A stretch of 64,000 bases of DNA from Varroa destructor (lineage: Eukaryota > Arthropoda > Arachnida > Mesostigmata > Varroidae). Shown here one piece after another: positions 1 to 14,800 of this stretch. The position numbers and the translations under genes are program-made. The DNA lies in assembly GCF_002443255.2 (NCBI RefSeq), contig NW_019211454.1, positions 13,676,481 to 13,740,480 of the forward strand. Reading direction: 5' to 3'. Under the pieces are notes generated by a model. The model was not told where the DNA came from. It saw only the letters and a program-made list of their open reading frames with translations, and did no database searches. Within the stretch, counting starts at the first letter, position 1; each line of letters begins with the position of its first letter.

Positions 1-1465
1 TATATACACAGGAAGAACAATATAGGACATTCCTATCGTTCAAGCAGGTTACATCGAGCGAGAATTGTTTGTCCACACGAATTCTGGGGCTTGCCAGCGA
101 AACTTCAGGCCGCCAACTATACATTGTACGTACCGCATATATACGTATTTGTCTTAAAGCTTCAGTAGCGCCGGCTTCGATCATATGAATTCCAATGTGT
201 AAACTCTTTAGGCAAAGCAAACACTATCGTTGGAAATCAGCTTTGAGTGCTTCACATAATATTGGTGTATATATGCTTGAACTGATATCTACAAGAAAAG
301 CCGTACCAGCTTGCTTCGGCTCTTTAGCCCGCCAGGTAAAATCGCCGGTTGCTCACGAGAAGTTACGGCTACGGGAAGTTACGCTACTAATAGACGATGC
401 GAAGCACGAACTAGCTATAACCCATAACTTTTAATAGGGCATGTTTGACTTTGTTAGACGACGAATCCCGCCAATCCCCCCGCCAAAAAGAGAGAGACCC
501 TGTCATGATCGAAAACAACGATATGATTGGTGTTTTCACCTGACAAATTACAACGATGAGCTTTTATTTATTATAATAATATTTATCATTAGAATTGTTA
601 TGAATATCATAATAATACTAATTATCACCGTGCAGTTTATATTTATCTCTAGCACCCTTGTTATTATGACGTTTGTAATCAATCCTGTGAACGCAGACTT
701 ATAAGATTGGTTTATTGATTGTATACGAATAATTAACAGTAACAGTGTTACTAATTTGCTTCTTAACAATGTTACCCTAATAAATCTATGTTGGGTCAAG
801 CGAATGTCTCAGCTAGGAAACTACCCAAAATCCCAATTAACTGAATATGTAAATAAGAATAAGATTTTCAAAAAAAAAAAGCTACACGTAATTAGTGATG
901 CTTTAAAAATCAAACCATGACTGCATCCGTGACGCGTTTACTTGTTTTGCTTAGTTACCTATTTTGTTACTGAAAAAACTATGCCGCTACATTAGGTTTT
1001 CCCATTTCTCCGTATGTCTTCTGCACTGCGATGCGTTCGTTCAACTGATTTTCGTATTTATGTGTTCTGCCACTCTTGCAATAGACGGTGTGAAGTATTA
1101 CTAAATCAGCCGTGACGTACACCAGCCTAAAAGTATACTAAGTACCATGACGCTAATACGACACGCCAACGGTTATTATATCCTGTAATAATAATAACAG
1201 TAATAATAATAATAACAACAACAAAACGAACAGTAACGTCATATACGACCTTATTAACACAACTAATATATAGCTACTACCATTGCAATCGTCCTCAGTC
1301 TTCTCCGATCATCATCGATGGCATGTGTCACGTCTGCTGACTCGTGTTGATTGACAACATGGAACATAACCCACATGTGATTTGAGATGGCCATAGGTGC
1401 ATCAAATGCGCCTCACAACGATTAAAGGGGAAAGATAAAAATCGTGCAAAAACTACTCCCGCACC
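1..1465. other. Intergenic, downstream of the minus-strand gene
   Basis: AT-rich sequence with an ATA/ATAA-rich patch at about 1188-1222. No exon with convincing splice sites was found. Possible minus-strand poly(A) signals are near 714-709 and 575-561. Confidence 0.5.
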
Positions 1466-1657
1466 ATGCAGAACGATGCGGGGCAACAGCCCGATTTAGA
1501 CTCCGAGATTAAACGGGCAGCTCAGATGAAGTTTGTATTTCGAACACTCTTCACCTATAATATAATACATGGCTGCGCCTGGACCCGATGTGATTCTAAC
1601 CGCATGTTTTCAAACACGGTTGAGGCACGAAGTTTTGTAAATAATTCCGCGCCGGCC
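1466..1657 (+). CDS. Possible small coding frame with a coding-like start
   Basis: The ATG after CGCACC opens 64 codons. The first 22 (MQNDAGQQPDLDSEIKRAAQ, then MK) have coding-like composition; the rest is AT-rich and looks random. GTTTGT or GTATTT right after codon 22-23 could be a weak donor, making this a short first exon. No partner exon was found. It lies downstream of the minus-strand gene. Confidence 0.15.
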
Positions 1658-2658
1658 TAATTGGACATTATCGCTGTTTATGAAAGCTGTCTCAAAACGA
1701 AGTGTTCACTTTTCGTGACCTTAAATGTTGCATTCGCAAGTTTCAAAAAAGTTTTCCCAGAGAAAAGGCCCGCCATAAGGAAGTTCAAAATAATTCGAAA
1801 GTCGTACGGCTTTCGTGGTTATTCCGAATCGCTGGCTGTTGTAGTATAACGCTGAAATCGTACGTATCAGCCATTCGTGTTACAGGGTAAAAATTATCCT
1901 CGAAGAGGTTCTTGGCTAACCTGGTTCTTTTTTGTCGTAGCAGTCAAATAGGTTAAAGTCATAGAACTCGTTTGACACGGAACAACTGGCAACACTAACT
2001 GAATTAAAGCTTGTGACCAACCTTTCTCCTTGTAATAACACTAGGCATTAGTATCATAATTATAAATAATGCCTAAAAGCTGATTAAAGTCATTTGTCAA
2101 GCAGAAAGTGCAAAATCTATTCCGACATGCGTTATCGTCAGAATAGCATTCTACCTGAGTACGATGTGGTAGCTCGAAATTTGGGCCTGAATCTGGATTT
2201 GAAGCCAAGGTACAGACTACCTAACCTCAGAATATTCATAAGCTAATTTAAAAGCTGCTTAATATCTTTACCGACACGTGATTCTTGTTTGCTTCTGCGA
2301 TATCTCCGATGTTTGTTTTGTTGAGGTACTTCTAAAAATCATTCGATTTTCAGCATACACGTATTTTCATATAGTGATTGTAATTGGAGTTCTGTTTTAA
2401 GCGTTTTTCTTTTTTTTTTTTAGCCTATTATCTTTTTTTTCGTTCAATACGGCTATCATGAGTGATATAGTATTATGCAGTAGTAACATGGCTACGTATG
2501 CTTCTTGTATGGAATTGTATATTTCGCTCAGCTTTCCGCTACTTCACGACGAGTTACGCGTTCCTGCTAGAGCTTTTCGGCCGATCCTCTTTTCTCCGTG
2601 AGGACCAAGAATAGTTTCGTGGAGTGCACTTGACAAGTGACTCAAATACAAGTTACGT

Positions 2659-2838
2659 TTAGAGTACAGTGCGTACGGTAAAACGGCCATCGCGCTGATC
2701 CTTTTCCTGCTGTCCCGCATAAGGCCTTTGCGTGATACTCCGTCGGCCCTCAGCACCCGTAACTGTCACTGCCCCGGAGTCATCATCGTCGGAATCAGAG
2801 TAATCCTCCTTGGGAATCGGCGGCATCATATTGAGAAC
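2659..2838 (-). CDS. Core exon 10: C-terminal tail with PDZ-type end
   Basis: The acceptor is TCGTTTTAAAG. There are 59 codons and a TAA stop at 2661-2659. An acidic serine patch (DYSDSDDDDSG) offers casein kinase 2-type sites, and a basic, polar stretch follows. The protein ends RFTVRTVL. The last three residues, TVL, match a class I PDZ-domain ligand (S/T-x-hydrophobic). I see no AATAAA-type signal in the first few hundred bases downstream on this strand; minus-strand copies near 714-709 and 575-561 are possible but distant. Confidence 0.8.
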   Translation of the reverse strand, partial: VLNMMPPIPKEDYSDSDDDDSGAVTVTGAEGRRSITQRPYAGQQEKDQRDGRFTVRTVL

Positions 2839-5800
2839 CTTTAAAACGACGAGAAAAGCAAAACCAGCATAAGAAATGAATGACAACGCAGGAACACAAC
2901 TGACAGATCAGTAATTAGTATAAATATACATAGTATAAATATATATAGTATAAATAGTATAAGAGTCTACACAGAGAGCGAAAAACGATTAAAGACATCC
3001 ACAATTACATTGAATACTGCGAGTTCGTTTAAAGATAAAAGTAATGAGAAAAGAAAGATGGCATAAGATGTATACGTCTCAACAAAGAGTGCCTTTACAC
3101 GCATATATATATATATCGGCTAGGAATTGTAGAATTTTGCGGATTAGGTTTTTGTCTAGTTTACATGGGTGGAAAGAAAGATCTGACCTACGTAGAACGA
3201 AGTGTATGGTTTCTTATATTTAGGGGAAATAATACACTGCAGTGGCAAAAACTTAAGATAACCGTAAAGACTACAAAAGTGCATTAACGAATGAAGCTTT
3301 TGCGCACCGCACATTGCGCACCATAAAAACGTATACGACTGAAAACGCACATAAATGAGACTACACACAAACCTCATGCGGTCGGTCGTACTCTGGCGAC
3401 ACAGGTGACAGCGGGCTCATGGATGGTGATGCCGGACTGCTTTGTCCAGAGGTAGTATTATAACCCGAGGAGATCGTCCTCACTGGAGGTACCGGCGGTG
3501 AGGTGCGGACGCCCCTGCGTGCGCCAGCTGTCCGATCTAGGGAGTCGGAAGCCAACTAAAATGAAACGATAACCAACATTACATTAGACACAGATTTTAT
3601 GAAAATGGAGTGCTGAGACGTTTTTGTAATGTTCATAGGTGTTACAGAGATTATAGAAGATGATATCAGACTAGTCCTAGCTATCCCTAATGGTATAATA
3701 GTAATAATGATTCTGTAATTCAAACATGCATGCATTCATCTGATTTTTTGAGTGCTTTTGGCGTCCATGAGTCACGTGTTCGACATCGCAGTAGTACCAC
3801 GCAGGAAATTTAGATAGGCCCAGTCATAATTATTTGCGTGAAGAGCATGTGTACATAAATAAAGAAAAAGGCGTTGAGAATTCTCGACGCCCCTTAGGCC
3901 CACATAGAATGAGCAGGCAAAGTGATTTGGTTGGGTCTATTTATTTCTATTTATTTTTTTAAGTATTTATCAGTGTCAAATTGTCCCGATCGATATACGC
4001 TCACGGTAGAACTAATCGGTAGGACATTTGCAGCTTAAAGAGGTGTCAGTCAATCGTTTACTACCTGAACGGAAGCGACTGCGATGGTCAAATCGTTTAT
4101 ACAAGATCGATACAAGATTGCAGGTCGCTTTCATTTCGGGAGTAGTCGTTCGTGTATTATTTGTGCCCTTCTGGCATTTACTTTAATGATTTTCTACTGT
4201 TATGATAATGGCCGATAGCAGCAATAGAAGTGTTTTTTTTTTTTTCGCTTCTCCAGAGATATGTGAGATACAGTCAAGGACGTTGTTTGTTAAAGAGGAA
4301 GAGATTGAGTACACGTTTATGTAATATCAACAAAAATACTATACATGTAATTTTAGAATAAACAAACATTAATAATACATTTTTCGCACCCGATCGCACC
4401 GACGTCATATGTGGTCGTAGACGAATCCACCTAGCTCTTTAGCACGCTAGAACCGTGAGGCCTTAGCCAACATTTGTCAGCAGCGGCGGTCTTCACGAAC
4501 CTGCACTATTTCCTGTTCGGCATCCTGCACACGTTTTGGCACAACTTCGTGTTCAGGAGGAAACGTTCATTTAACGCAGTGTTCGAAAAGACCCTGCTTT
4601 CAATCAGTGCCTAGGTCGTCTTTTTTCGTCTTTTAAGCTTCATAACCTTCGTTACGTGCTCTAGCTTTCTTCAACGTGACGCACTTCATTCATTATAAGC
4701 ATCGGTTCGAGATGGGGCATCATAGATATATTGTTCAGTGGGCAATGCGATCATTAGACAAGAAATTGCAAGTCGTGGAACAACAGTCTGAGTGATACTA
4801 TTTGCAGATGCTGTTCGAAACGGTCAAACGTATAGATATTCCGTCTATTGAGTAAGATAGTTGTACTCATTGCATTTATGGCCGAGGTATGCTGCTCAAT
4901 ATGGAAAAGTTAACAAAGATCAACGTCACCAAATTGACCAGTTGGGTTTCTGGCATTATTAGACATACATAGCTTAATATCGCCTTACTTGAATTGCGTC
5001 AATTACTGTTGGTACATTCGGCTGTATACAGACATGTCTAAAGTACGACGGTGAAGGAAATTGAAACGGGCAGAGTAGATAGAATAGGCAGTAACTATGT
5101 TTGACCTAACTAAGTAACTAAGTTTATGGAACTTCATTCAGAGGCCCTCGATGTCATGTCACATCGTGTAAGTAAGTAATAAGTATATATAATATTATTT
5201 CTTCAAATCCTATTGTATGCAGTTATCTCAAACATTCTTGGTGCAATGAAGCTTCATCTAGGAGCGACCGTCAAGTAGAATAAAGCGGAATATCTCCACG
5301 CTCTTTTTTGGTACCAAATCAACCATGGTACTCGCTCAAAAACAGCACTGGAAAATTGTAACGCAAAGTTTTCTAAAAATATCCTGATACCCTACAGGAT
5401 TGCCAGTATATCAGGGAACTGAGCCAAAATGACTCAAGGTGACAGTGCTTAATGTCAAACTAGAACGCTTCATCCACCGTCAGCGTCACGTTTTATGGAA
5501 ACTATAAACAAGTATCTTTGTCTTTATGTTTGCTTTGTTGCGCCGCCGCTATCATTCAACGGCCTCTTCTACGTTTTCTTTCTATTCAAGTCTCTACATA
5601 TTACATATGATCCTATATAGTCATATGCTGTTCAAGAACATTTTCTCGACATGGTAACAGCATGTGTCCCTGGATAAACATATTTTCAATTAACTTTCTG
5701 TCTAATCGATCTCATCGTTCAGACGACAGCCTAAAACGCCGTAAAAGTTAGCATACGTAACAACAAGCCAGGGCAAAAGTTAATAATGATTTTATCATCG

Positions 5801-8800
5801 ACCGTCGCGACATCGTTGTCGATATACTATTCCGCTTCACAAACCTACGCAAGGTGCAAAAAATGCATGTAGCTATGATCTAATGGTAAAAAGCAGATGA
5901 AATAGTACACAAGGCCGAGCTTATACATATCACAGCTTCTAAAGTGCTGTCTAAAAGGGCCGCAAGTTGTGACGTTCTTGGGATCGAGGGCATGGTGCGG
6001 ACGATAGGAAGCGCACGAAGACGGTTTACGTGCACCAAACAGCAAGGCTGCTTCAGCCCGTTCAGTTGGGGCTTTTAGCTATTGCGTCCTCACTTGCTAA
6101 CTTAAAGCCCTCGGAGAAAATTTTCGATGAATTACAATGAAAATATGAACAATCTGGATGCGATTCTATGTATGAAGGAAAACTGAAACAGAGAGTGCCC
6201 GCGTAGGCTTTCCGAGTGCTAAAATTTACGTAGCTGTTCAAGATAGTTTGCTTCCACAGAAAGTTCTGAATCGATGCATTAATGTGAAACGTACTCGTCG
6301 TTCTTGTGTGACTTTTTTTATTTTTTTTTACAAATATGCACAGTCGGTCATACACACCAGCGAACGTCGGTGGACCCGAAAGTCATTTGATCTATTCTCT
6401 TTTGTTTGGTAGTGGGAGCTAGCTAGTCGCAGTGGACTCCTGAGCAGTATTCGAACGTTGAATTTCAACCAATGCAAGCAATTTCAACCATTTGTCTAGC
6501 ATTTTTTTCAAGCGATACGATCTCATCTCAACATTTTGCAGAGACGGTTAACACTGAATATGTGTTGGCCATCCAAGAAAAATACTCACGTGAGATAATC
6601 ACTCTGTTATAACAAAAGAGTGCAAAGAGTTGGAGGAAGCTGTCCGTGACTTAAGATGAAACGAAAAAGCTGTTGTATTTAAGGAAAACAAATGTCAAGC
6701 AGAAAGGGTAGACGACATAATCGCACTAGAAGCAAGATTTGTCTCTTAAAATCAGAGTGCATCCCGCTTTGCGTCGTCCAGTCTACTCCGTATCAATCTG
6801 CAAGGCAGTATTATAGTATTGCACTTTACGAATTTTTAGTTAATATTTGTATGCGTCCGCTAACTTCAGCGCCGTAAAATTAAACTTGAAATTCTACATA
6901 AACATCCAGCTCAATGTATTTGGTTAAGGTGATTCAGAATCAAGAGACTTCGAAGGTCTTGGAAATTAAGCGCGAATCATACGATAGTGAACTCATTGCC
7001 GCAGCGTGCGACGTTATCGATGCTTTGAGCATACAATGGCTTGTCTTTCAGATTGAAATATCGTTCGAAAGATTAAACTTACGTTATGTAGAGGCACATC
7101 GGTAAAGTGAGCGTCGTCGATCAGGCATGCCCGTAACTCCGGTGGAGGCGGCGGTAGGCCTTCCGCAGATTCTTCGTGAAAACCTCCGTTCACGAATGAA
7201 CTTCGTCCCATTGAACCATGTTCTTCCGTCACACCGCAGCGGCCACCGGGTCGCCCACCGACTTCATTAGGTTGTCTATAGAAGGTACTAAATGGATTGC
7301 ATCAATAAATGAGGTATCAAAACCAACGGGAACATATGTTATTATAAAATAAATATGGCACAGTAGGAAAAATTAACCCCGACTGGCAGGCTAGGGCTAG
7401 TTCATGCGTATCCTACACCACCCAAGCCCCATTGAAACAACCATAACGGCGAGCTCGTTCCGCCTTTCGTGAAAATTTCAATCGAAATAAGCATATATGT
7501 ATATCCGCCAAGCCTATGCAAATTAGTCGCGGGCCGATTTGCGTTACAAAAGACCCTAAAACTTCGTATTCCCGTATCAAATCTAGCCTGAAAAAGTTGA
7601 ATCTTTCTTGATGACGGCATGACATGCTAGCAAACCCTGTAGCCTGTGTAGACGAAAAAGAACGGCGTTTCTTTCTCATGTTTCCGGTGTGGACTGTTAT
7701 AGTCTAATTACGTCTTATTGAGCCACTTGAGCCCTTCAGTCTCATGCAGCTAAAATACGTGTTCAGCGGCATTACCTGTCTCTTGGTATTGTGGGAAAGC
7801 CGTAGTGGTCGTCATCGTCCGGCCTGTAGTGGTGTTCCCTGGAAACGGGTCAAAAACCTCTTTAAATTTAAAAGAGGGAAAAGCAAGAGAACTCCCCATG
7901 CTGACGGTCGACAGAAAACGATACTAAAAGCGTATGTTATTTTTGGCTACTTTAATCTAGAAATATTTCGAACGTATGGCTAAGTTTAGTTGACGATGGC
8001 CGTACCACGCACCGACCCAAAAAGAACGCGAAGAAATTTGTAACATCACGTAAGTTTTAAAAAACGACAAACTACAGACATTTATTTTACAAAAATCATA
8101 TGGCAATTTATGGCAATGGCTTAAATAGTTCAAAGACCCTACTAACAAAGCCCTTGACATATACGGAACAGCCCACCATGGTCAGAGGGCAATTGGCCTA
8201 TGAAATCTGCTACAAAAACGGGAATATCGCAATTAAAACGTGTGCCACCAAACGATACTTATGTCGCTTACCAACGAAACAAACAGCCCTTAGATGTTGA
8301 GTGAATACCCAACAGATATATAGAACCCTTATGCTTATTAAACGGCAAGGATAAAAATCCTGTGTACATATACAGGCATATTTTTAGTGTCTACAAAATC
8401 CGTGCTTTTCCGTATGAGAACGCACCGTACATTAGTACGCCTAGAATATACGTTGAGGTATTGCAACCATACTGGCCTACCTTGTAGGTAAGTCTATCTA
8501 ATTATATCATAAGAAGTAATTATCTAGGTGGAGACATAGGTAAATACAACATTGGCCAGCGACGATACTAATAATAATGGTATTTCCACGGATACATACT
8601 GAGTGTGGAAAGTCTTTATGGTGAATCCGTCCGAGGCATCTCTACGGAATCTGCGCACTCTGAAATCCATAGCGTAATAATAATAAATATCGTAACCAAG
8701 ATAAATTCACAGTTAGCTACATTTACCGATAGCCTTATTGTCGTATTTTTACCTCTATTTTTTCTTACGAGTAGATTATTTTTGCTATGAAAAATGTTTC

Positions 8801-11800
8801 ATGCGAGCTCAGACTATGAAGGCAGTAGTTTAGCTTCACTTATGTTAGTATATATAAAGTCACATATAAACTACACGATTTTGCGTGGATAAACAATGTT
8901 CTTCTTATGAAAACAAAGAAAAAAATTAGAGTCGTATCTCATATATATGTGTCCTGAGAATCATGGGCCGGGCAGGCCATGGGGTCACGTCCGCAGCTCC
9001 ACTATTAAGCTACCTCACTGCTTGTCACGCAGTTCAGCCAAATTTATGGGAAACATTATTATAATAGAAATCTACGATCAACGTGTTAACGAATGAGTAG
9101 AAACAACGACCATTTATCCACCCTATAGATCGTTAAGGGGAAAAGCTTATGGGAAATGGCTAAGATCTAGTTGGCCACACATTTTAGCTACATTATGAAG
9201 GCTTAAAAGAAATACCAGTTACACACATACAAAAGGTCACGCTGCCGCTTTCTATGGTAGCATCACACAAAAGAAATAAGCATCAAGGGTAGAATTGATG
9301 ATATGACTACGGGAGGTGGCTGCTGAAAACTGACTTCACTGCAAATCTCCCTCGTTTGTTGTTTACTACCGGAACGTATACGTATCCGCGGCATCGTGTA
9401 CGTGTACGTTTGAAAATAAAAAAGCGAATCAAATTTGCGATTGGGCATAACACCCACGTAATTTCTCTATCGACCTGTTCCCCTCAGCCACATCTTCGAC
9501 AGACCAAGGTCGAGTGCCAGAGATCAGAACTCCGATGAATTAACGTACATTTAAGCATTCATTTAGCCAAAACAGGGACAACCGGAGCTCGAGGAGTTCG
9601 TTCAAGTAAAACTTGTATACGCTACTATGTACGTCCCCCGTAAGGAGTCATTGCTGTCGGTACGCCTCTATTTATTGAATAAAAAAAGCGCGTTTCTTGT
9701 CCCAATTTAACGCTGAGCAGAACAGGGAGAGGGGACCTTGTCTGTGATGGATCAAAAAGGGCACATCAATTGTGGTGCATTTTGGACTAAAAAGGAAAAA
9801 GGCTAACTTCAGGGTATCCGGGAAGGACTAGGAAGGACCGACAGCCCACTTCGCAAGGCTAATGCAGATAGAAAACTTGGCATAATTAGCCAAAGAGCAT
9901 AAAAAGATCAAAGCAAATTGTCCTAGATGAAGTGATTTTTGCGAGGTTTACAAATAGAATGCGTGCAAAAAGTTCCGATTCAACGGTTTCCATCGAACGT
10001 TGTTGTAAGAACGCAACATTCGATTCGACTGAAGATACTGGAACAGCAAGGTTAAGAATAGGGTAGCCCTTTTTTACATAGTGGAAATGCCACCTTTGTT
10101 GTTGTACAAAAATGACTCTGGCATAGCATACGTATCACATACGACCTAATGAAGCTTCTACTTATAAACATATCGAGCACAGACGTTGTCTTCACCAGGT
10201 AGTTAATTTTCTTTTTGATAACTCAGAAGACGTGAATGGCACTCTAACAATCCATCGGTATCGGGATGCATGAAACAGCATGAGCATAGGCATATTAATA
10301 AGCGTAGATACTATGAGAACCACTAAGAATTATTCTAGATGCAGTTCCGCTGAACTGGTCTATGAGGATCGAACACAAGCAAGGATCTCTACATGAAACA
10401 TCTATTGACTATAAACGCTGGCTTGGCTTGTTTTTTTTTTTTTTTTTTATTTAGTTTCAGTTATTTGCCGATAGTTTAGGACAATGTCAACTGGCTCACG
10501 TAGCGTCAACTAGAGGATCCGCATAAATGATAAAATCCTCGAAAAAACTACACGCAATGGAAATATGTTGTATTATTCGGGACGAGCAAAAAATCTAAAG
10601 AGTTACTGTTGTTCGCTAAAGAGAGTACAATGAAATGACTGGCAGGCATGGCGCTGGACGTGTGCTGGTCAACACATAATGAATAAGCTCAGTCTCTCAA
10701 CTGATCGTAACGTCAGCTCGGAGTAGAATTAGAATGAGGTCTTCGCTCAGTCATCTACTTTCTTCTTCTCTATGATAGAGAGCACCGATTTCTTCCTGTA
10801 CAGGCGGTTGTACATAGTGAATCTCTTCGTTCCGTTTGATCGGATGCCACCAACGACCGTAGATTTTCGTTCACTAGCATCAGTCAGCTGAATGTGCCAT
10901 ACGTCCCACTTCCATTAAGTTGCTACCTGTAGAGGGCATAACTTAAAATCAGCGCCGAAGGTGTTCCTGCTGCATACAGAGTTAAAACAATAGATGCAAT
11001 AGCCATCTATGCCATAGTAAAGCACAAATCTATTAACAGTGATTGTGCTTAAGCTTTTCCAACTTACACACAACATATTGGGCCACGAGTTTCCATGAAT
11101 GTTAAGGAAATGTTTTTCGCAAGTCCCATCCAATTTATAATCATCTCGTAAATATACAGTATTAAGTTTGTCTATGCAATATACATAAGCCTGTCGTATA
11201 GTGCTGCCACACTTTTCCAGGTGACAAAAACGCACAGCTGACCATCATTGAAGCAACCTAATGTCGACGGTTGTTTGCAACGCAGTTGGCAAAATCCTTC
11301 TTTTTCCTTTCTTCTGAAATATATTTGAGGCTCAAGAAGTCTACTACGACCCAAAATAGGTATAGCTAGAATTAGGTTTAGGTAATTGCAAAGTTTAGCT
11401 GCCTGTAGAAGTAGTTCCCTGTGGGTTCTCTTATTCGCAACCGAACGACACTGATATGGGGCCTTTTGACTTAAAACCCCATCACTAGCGAAACGGGTAA
11501 GACCGCAATTAATATACCAATGCTACTCGTGTACCTTTACTTACGGCAGGCCTCAAGCTATAGATCATTAAACTATAAGGAACGAGAAGAGGAAAAGCGT
11601 GGCTGTCAGTTGCGTTAATTTCTATGAACGCCTCATGCCGTAACATTAGCATCGCTCAAGGTTTGAACTTTGAAGGTCTAAATCAAGCAAGAACTACGGG
11701 CCCACTATTCATAAAGAAAACAATTCAGAAAACCTTCAAAGGTAAGGCCTAAGATATTCACAAATTTTAATATTGGCTTGTCTGGCGCTATTTAGTGAGT

Positions 11801-14800
11801 CTATAGATTTGAAAAACGTTTAAATCACACTCCCGCATACAGCGAATGGTAAATATTTAGATCAAGTTTTTGGGTGCCTATAACTATAAACTGAGTATTA
11901 CAGGCGAATAGGAAGCTCAGTGATCTATATATATATATATATAGATATATAGCATAGAATAGAAAGCAAGAAGATAAGATCTATCTTCAGGAAGCGTCCA
12001 GTAAAACGATAACGGCCTGTTATTGGCACAATTATGCTATGGAAAAAAATTGGGTGATTAAGGTCAATAGGTTGAGTTGACCACGTATCTCTCACTGTCA
12101 CAGACGTCTACTGCTGGTTCAATATGGTTCAAATATGAAATATTCACGAAAATATTGTGAATTAATATAAAAAGCAAAAAATTGGTCCTTCATGAACCGA
12201 GCTTAGACCATATGAAAAGACGGGTCTTTAATGCGAGAGACAATCTGCGTAGCTCTGATAAATAGAAGAATAGCCCAAAGCACGTCATTGCCATAGGCGG
12301 GTTGTGAATCAGTCCGTGTCCTACACTAAAGGCGTTTAACAGGCGATAATACTTCGGCCGTAAACTGAAGAGATATTTACTACCACGAGATATTGTCTAA
12401 AAAATACTATCGCAGATCTCAAATTCCTTAAAGGCTGAATACGTGACACGACAATCGATAGCATACGGGTCTTTCGTTCGGTGACCTCATCATTGTGCTA
12501 CGGAGACAATGGTTTCTATATTTCGCCTTTACATTCATAAGTCTTTCTATTTTTTATGCATTCTATCCCCTAAAAAGGTGTGAGGTGGCTTAATGTACCC
12601 TACCGTCGAGGTCCCTAACCTCGAATAAGCCATTGATGGTGAGATTAGGTCGCAGTTACAAGGCTGTATAGAGTTTCAATGTGTAAACAACAAAAGGGAG
12701 TACGTTGCTGTACAATGCGTTGCTGTTTTACGTTATGCGGTTGAAAAGTCATACTAATTTTCCGACCAACTAAGTAGCTCCGGCAGCCTAATCATAACTC
12801 GAATCAAGTTGTTGGACACTCGAAAAGGTATGCTTTAAAAAAGTCTCGAACTATTTCTTTTGGATAGGCCGAGAAAATTGCAGGCATATTACCGGATAGT
12901 TTTATGGGTCCTTTAATTAGTAATACTCTAGCACCTGTGCGAGCTACCGTGGTATTATCGAAGCAGACTTACGCGAGCCTCCACTTCGTACAAAGGAACA
13001 CCGCCGACAGTGCGAACACGACGACGGCTGCGGCCAACGTCACGCACAAAATCTGAAGTTGAAAGTTCTTCGAATTCAGCATACGAAGCCTAGAGAGATC
13101 CGGCAACGCTTGTGACGCTTCCATCCAATCCTCCTGACCACATGTACTGCAACAAAAGATTGCACCGAACGATAACAACAAAATTCAGATGTTTCTTTTG
13201 TTCAATCTCGGCAAAGGGCCAGATCGGAAGAAAACAGCGTTTGGTTAAAACCAGTAGTCGCCTTGTAGGAATTAGATAAATAAGTAGATTCTTTCAGAAG
13301 CGGCGTCAAACTGTATTTAGAAAAGTTATCGTGACACAAGCTTAACTTCGAACAGATTGCATTTTTATTATTAATAGTATTAATTGCTACCGATTACACA
13401 GACATTGAGTTTTGCATCCCACGCCACTGTTTAAGATTTCATCAGACTGCTGGCCTTCATCTGTGTCTACGCGCGGATTGGAACTCAGACCGCCATCTGA
13501 CCCTAAAGTTAGCTGGTAAGCTCTTTATTCACTAAACTGTCATGGAAACGTTCACAGAAACACTACAATATACGGGCGAGATCACGTTGACATCAATTGC
13601 GATTTAAACACATAGGATCATATGTAAATCGAAGAATGGTAGCCCAATATATTGTATTGAAGTTATCGGCATTGAAAATCCGTTCAATAGAAATTTCAAG
13701 TTGTTCAATTTAAAGCCCACGTTACAGTCTTGCTATTCATGAATGCCCTAGTTAAGTTCTTTCAGTTCGAACAATATGCGTCTCGTCACTCTGGGAAGCA
13801 CTAAAGAACAGGAAATAGCATAAAGCTTGTTAGCGACACATGATGACCACATACAGGTCCGATCTGTTGTCAACTGGTTATAGGAAGAACACTTGACTGT
13901 CGTCAAAATAGACCCCGTTTATGACCTCCAATAGTAACCCCCTGTAAGTTTAATATTTAACGAGAGGTCCTATAACGTCGAACGACTTTTTAAAACTATT
14001 AACAATTTAGATACAAATTAATGCGGAAAGCTATAAACGTAGATCTGTGATGTGTCACGAAGAAGTGCACGCTATTCTGATGTATGTGCAATAGTTTGCA
14101 CTATCTTCTTAATGAAGCGCACGTCGTACGGTCTCAATTCCCATATGTACTATATAATATATGGCATTTTGACTGAGATACTTTAAGCGACTTCAGACGA
14201 ATTTAATAGCAGCGCGTAGCAGTGAAAAGTAAATTAACTTCGAGTTCGTAAGCTCGCGATGATGCCAACGGTACTGGCTGGTACAGACACCTACCGACAG
14301 ATCCGTTGACGTATACAATATTCCAAGCGACCCACTGAGCTCTAGCGGTGAATGTTTTCACCACTCATAACATTAAGGAAAAAAGCTATCCAGTACTTCA
14401 GATCAGATTAGCGTTTTACCGAGAGTTCAAACACATGCACGATTTACTGCGTTTGTAGACGCTAAAAAAAAAAAAAAAAAAAAAAATAAGCTTTATTCTG
14501 ATTATTGGTTCTGTACTATTTGTGTTCAACTTGGCAAAATTCTAGTACTGGTAGTGGCCACGTTTTCATAGACAGCGATATAGGGTCACACGGCAAACAA
14601 CAGAGAAGTAGACAATGCTTCCAGTAAGAAATTGGTCATCTGGCGATGACTGATCGCATTAGCTTAGAAACTACCGGCAGATAGGTGTTTAGGACTATGA
14701 ATCTTCTAAGCACTGTCTCTTTCGGAAGAGGAACAATCTGAGATTGTATGAGAATGAATCTTGCTGCCGCAAAATGTTTATCATTGTTATTATTGCCTCT

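Larger units (their letters stand above)
7276..12972 (-). other. Intron 7, the longest of the core gene
   Basis: 5.7 kb between the transmembrane exon and the first tail exon. It holds a poly(T) and a TA microsatellite but no supported exon. A plus-strand GTAAGTC at 8488 has no convincing exon behind it. Confidence 0.7.
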
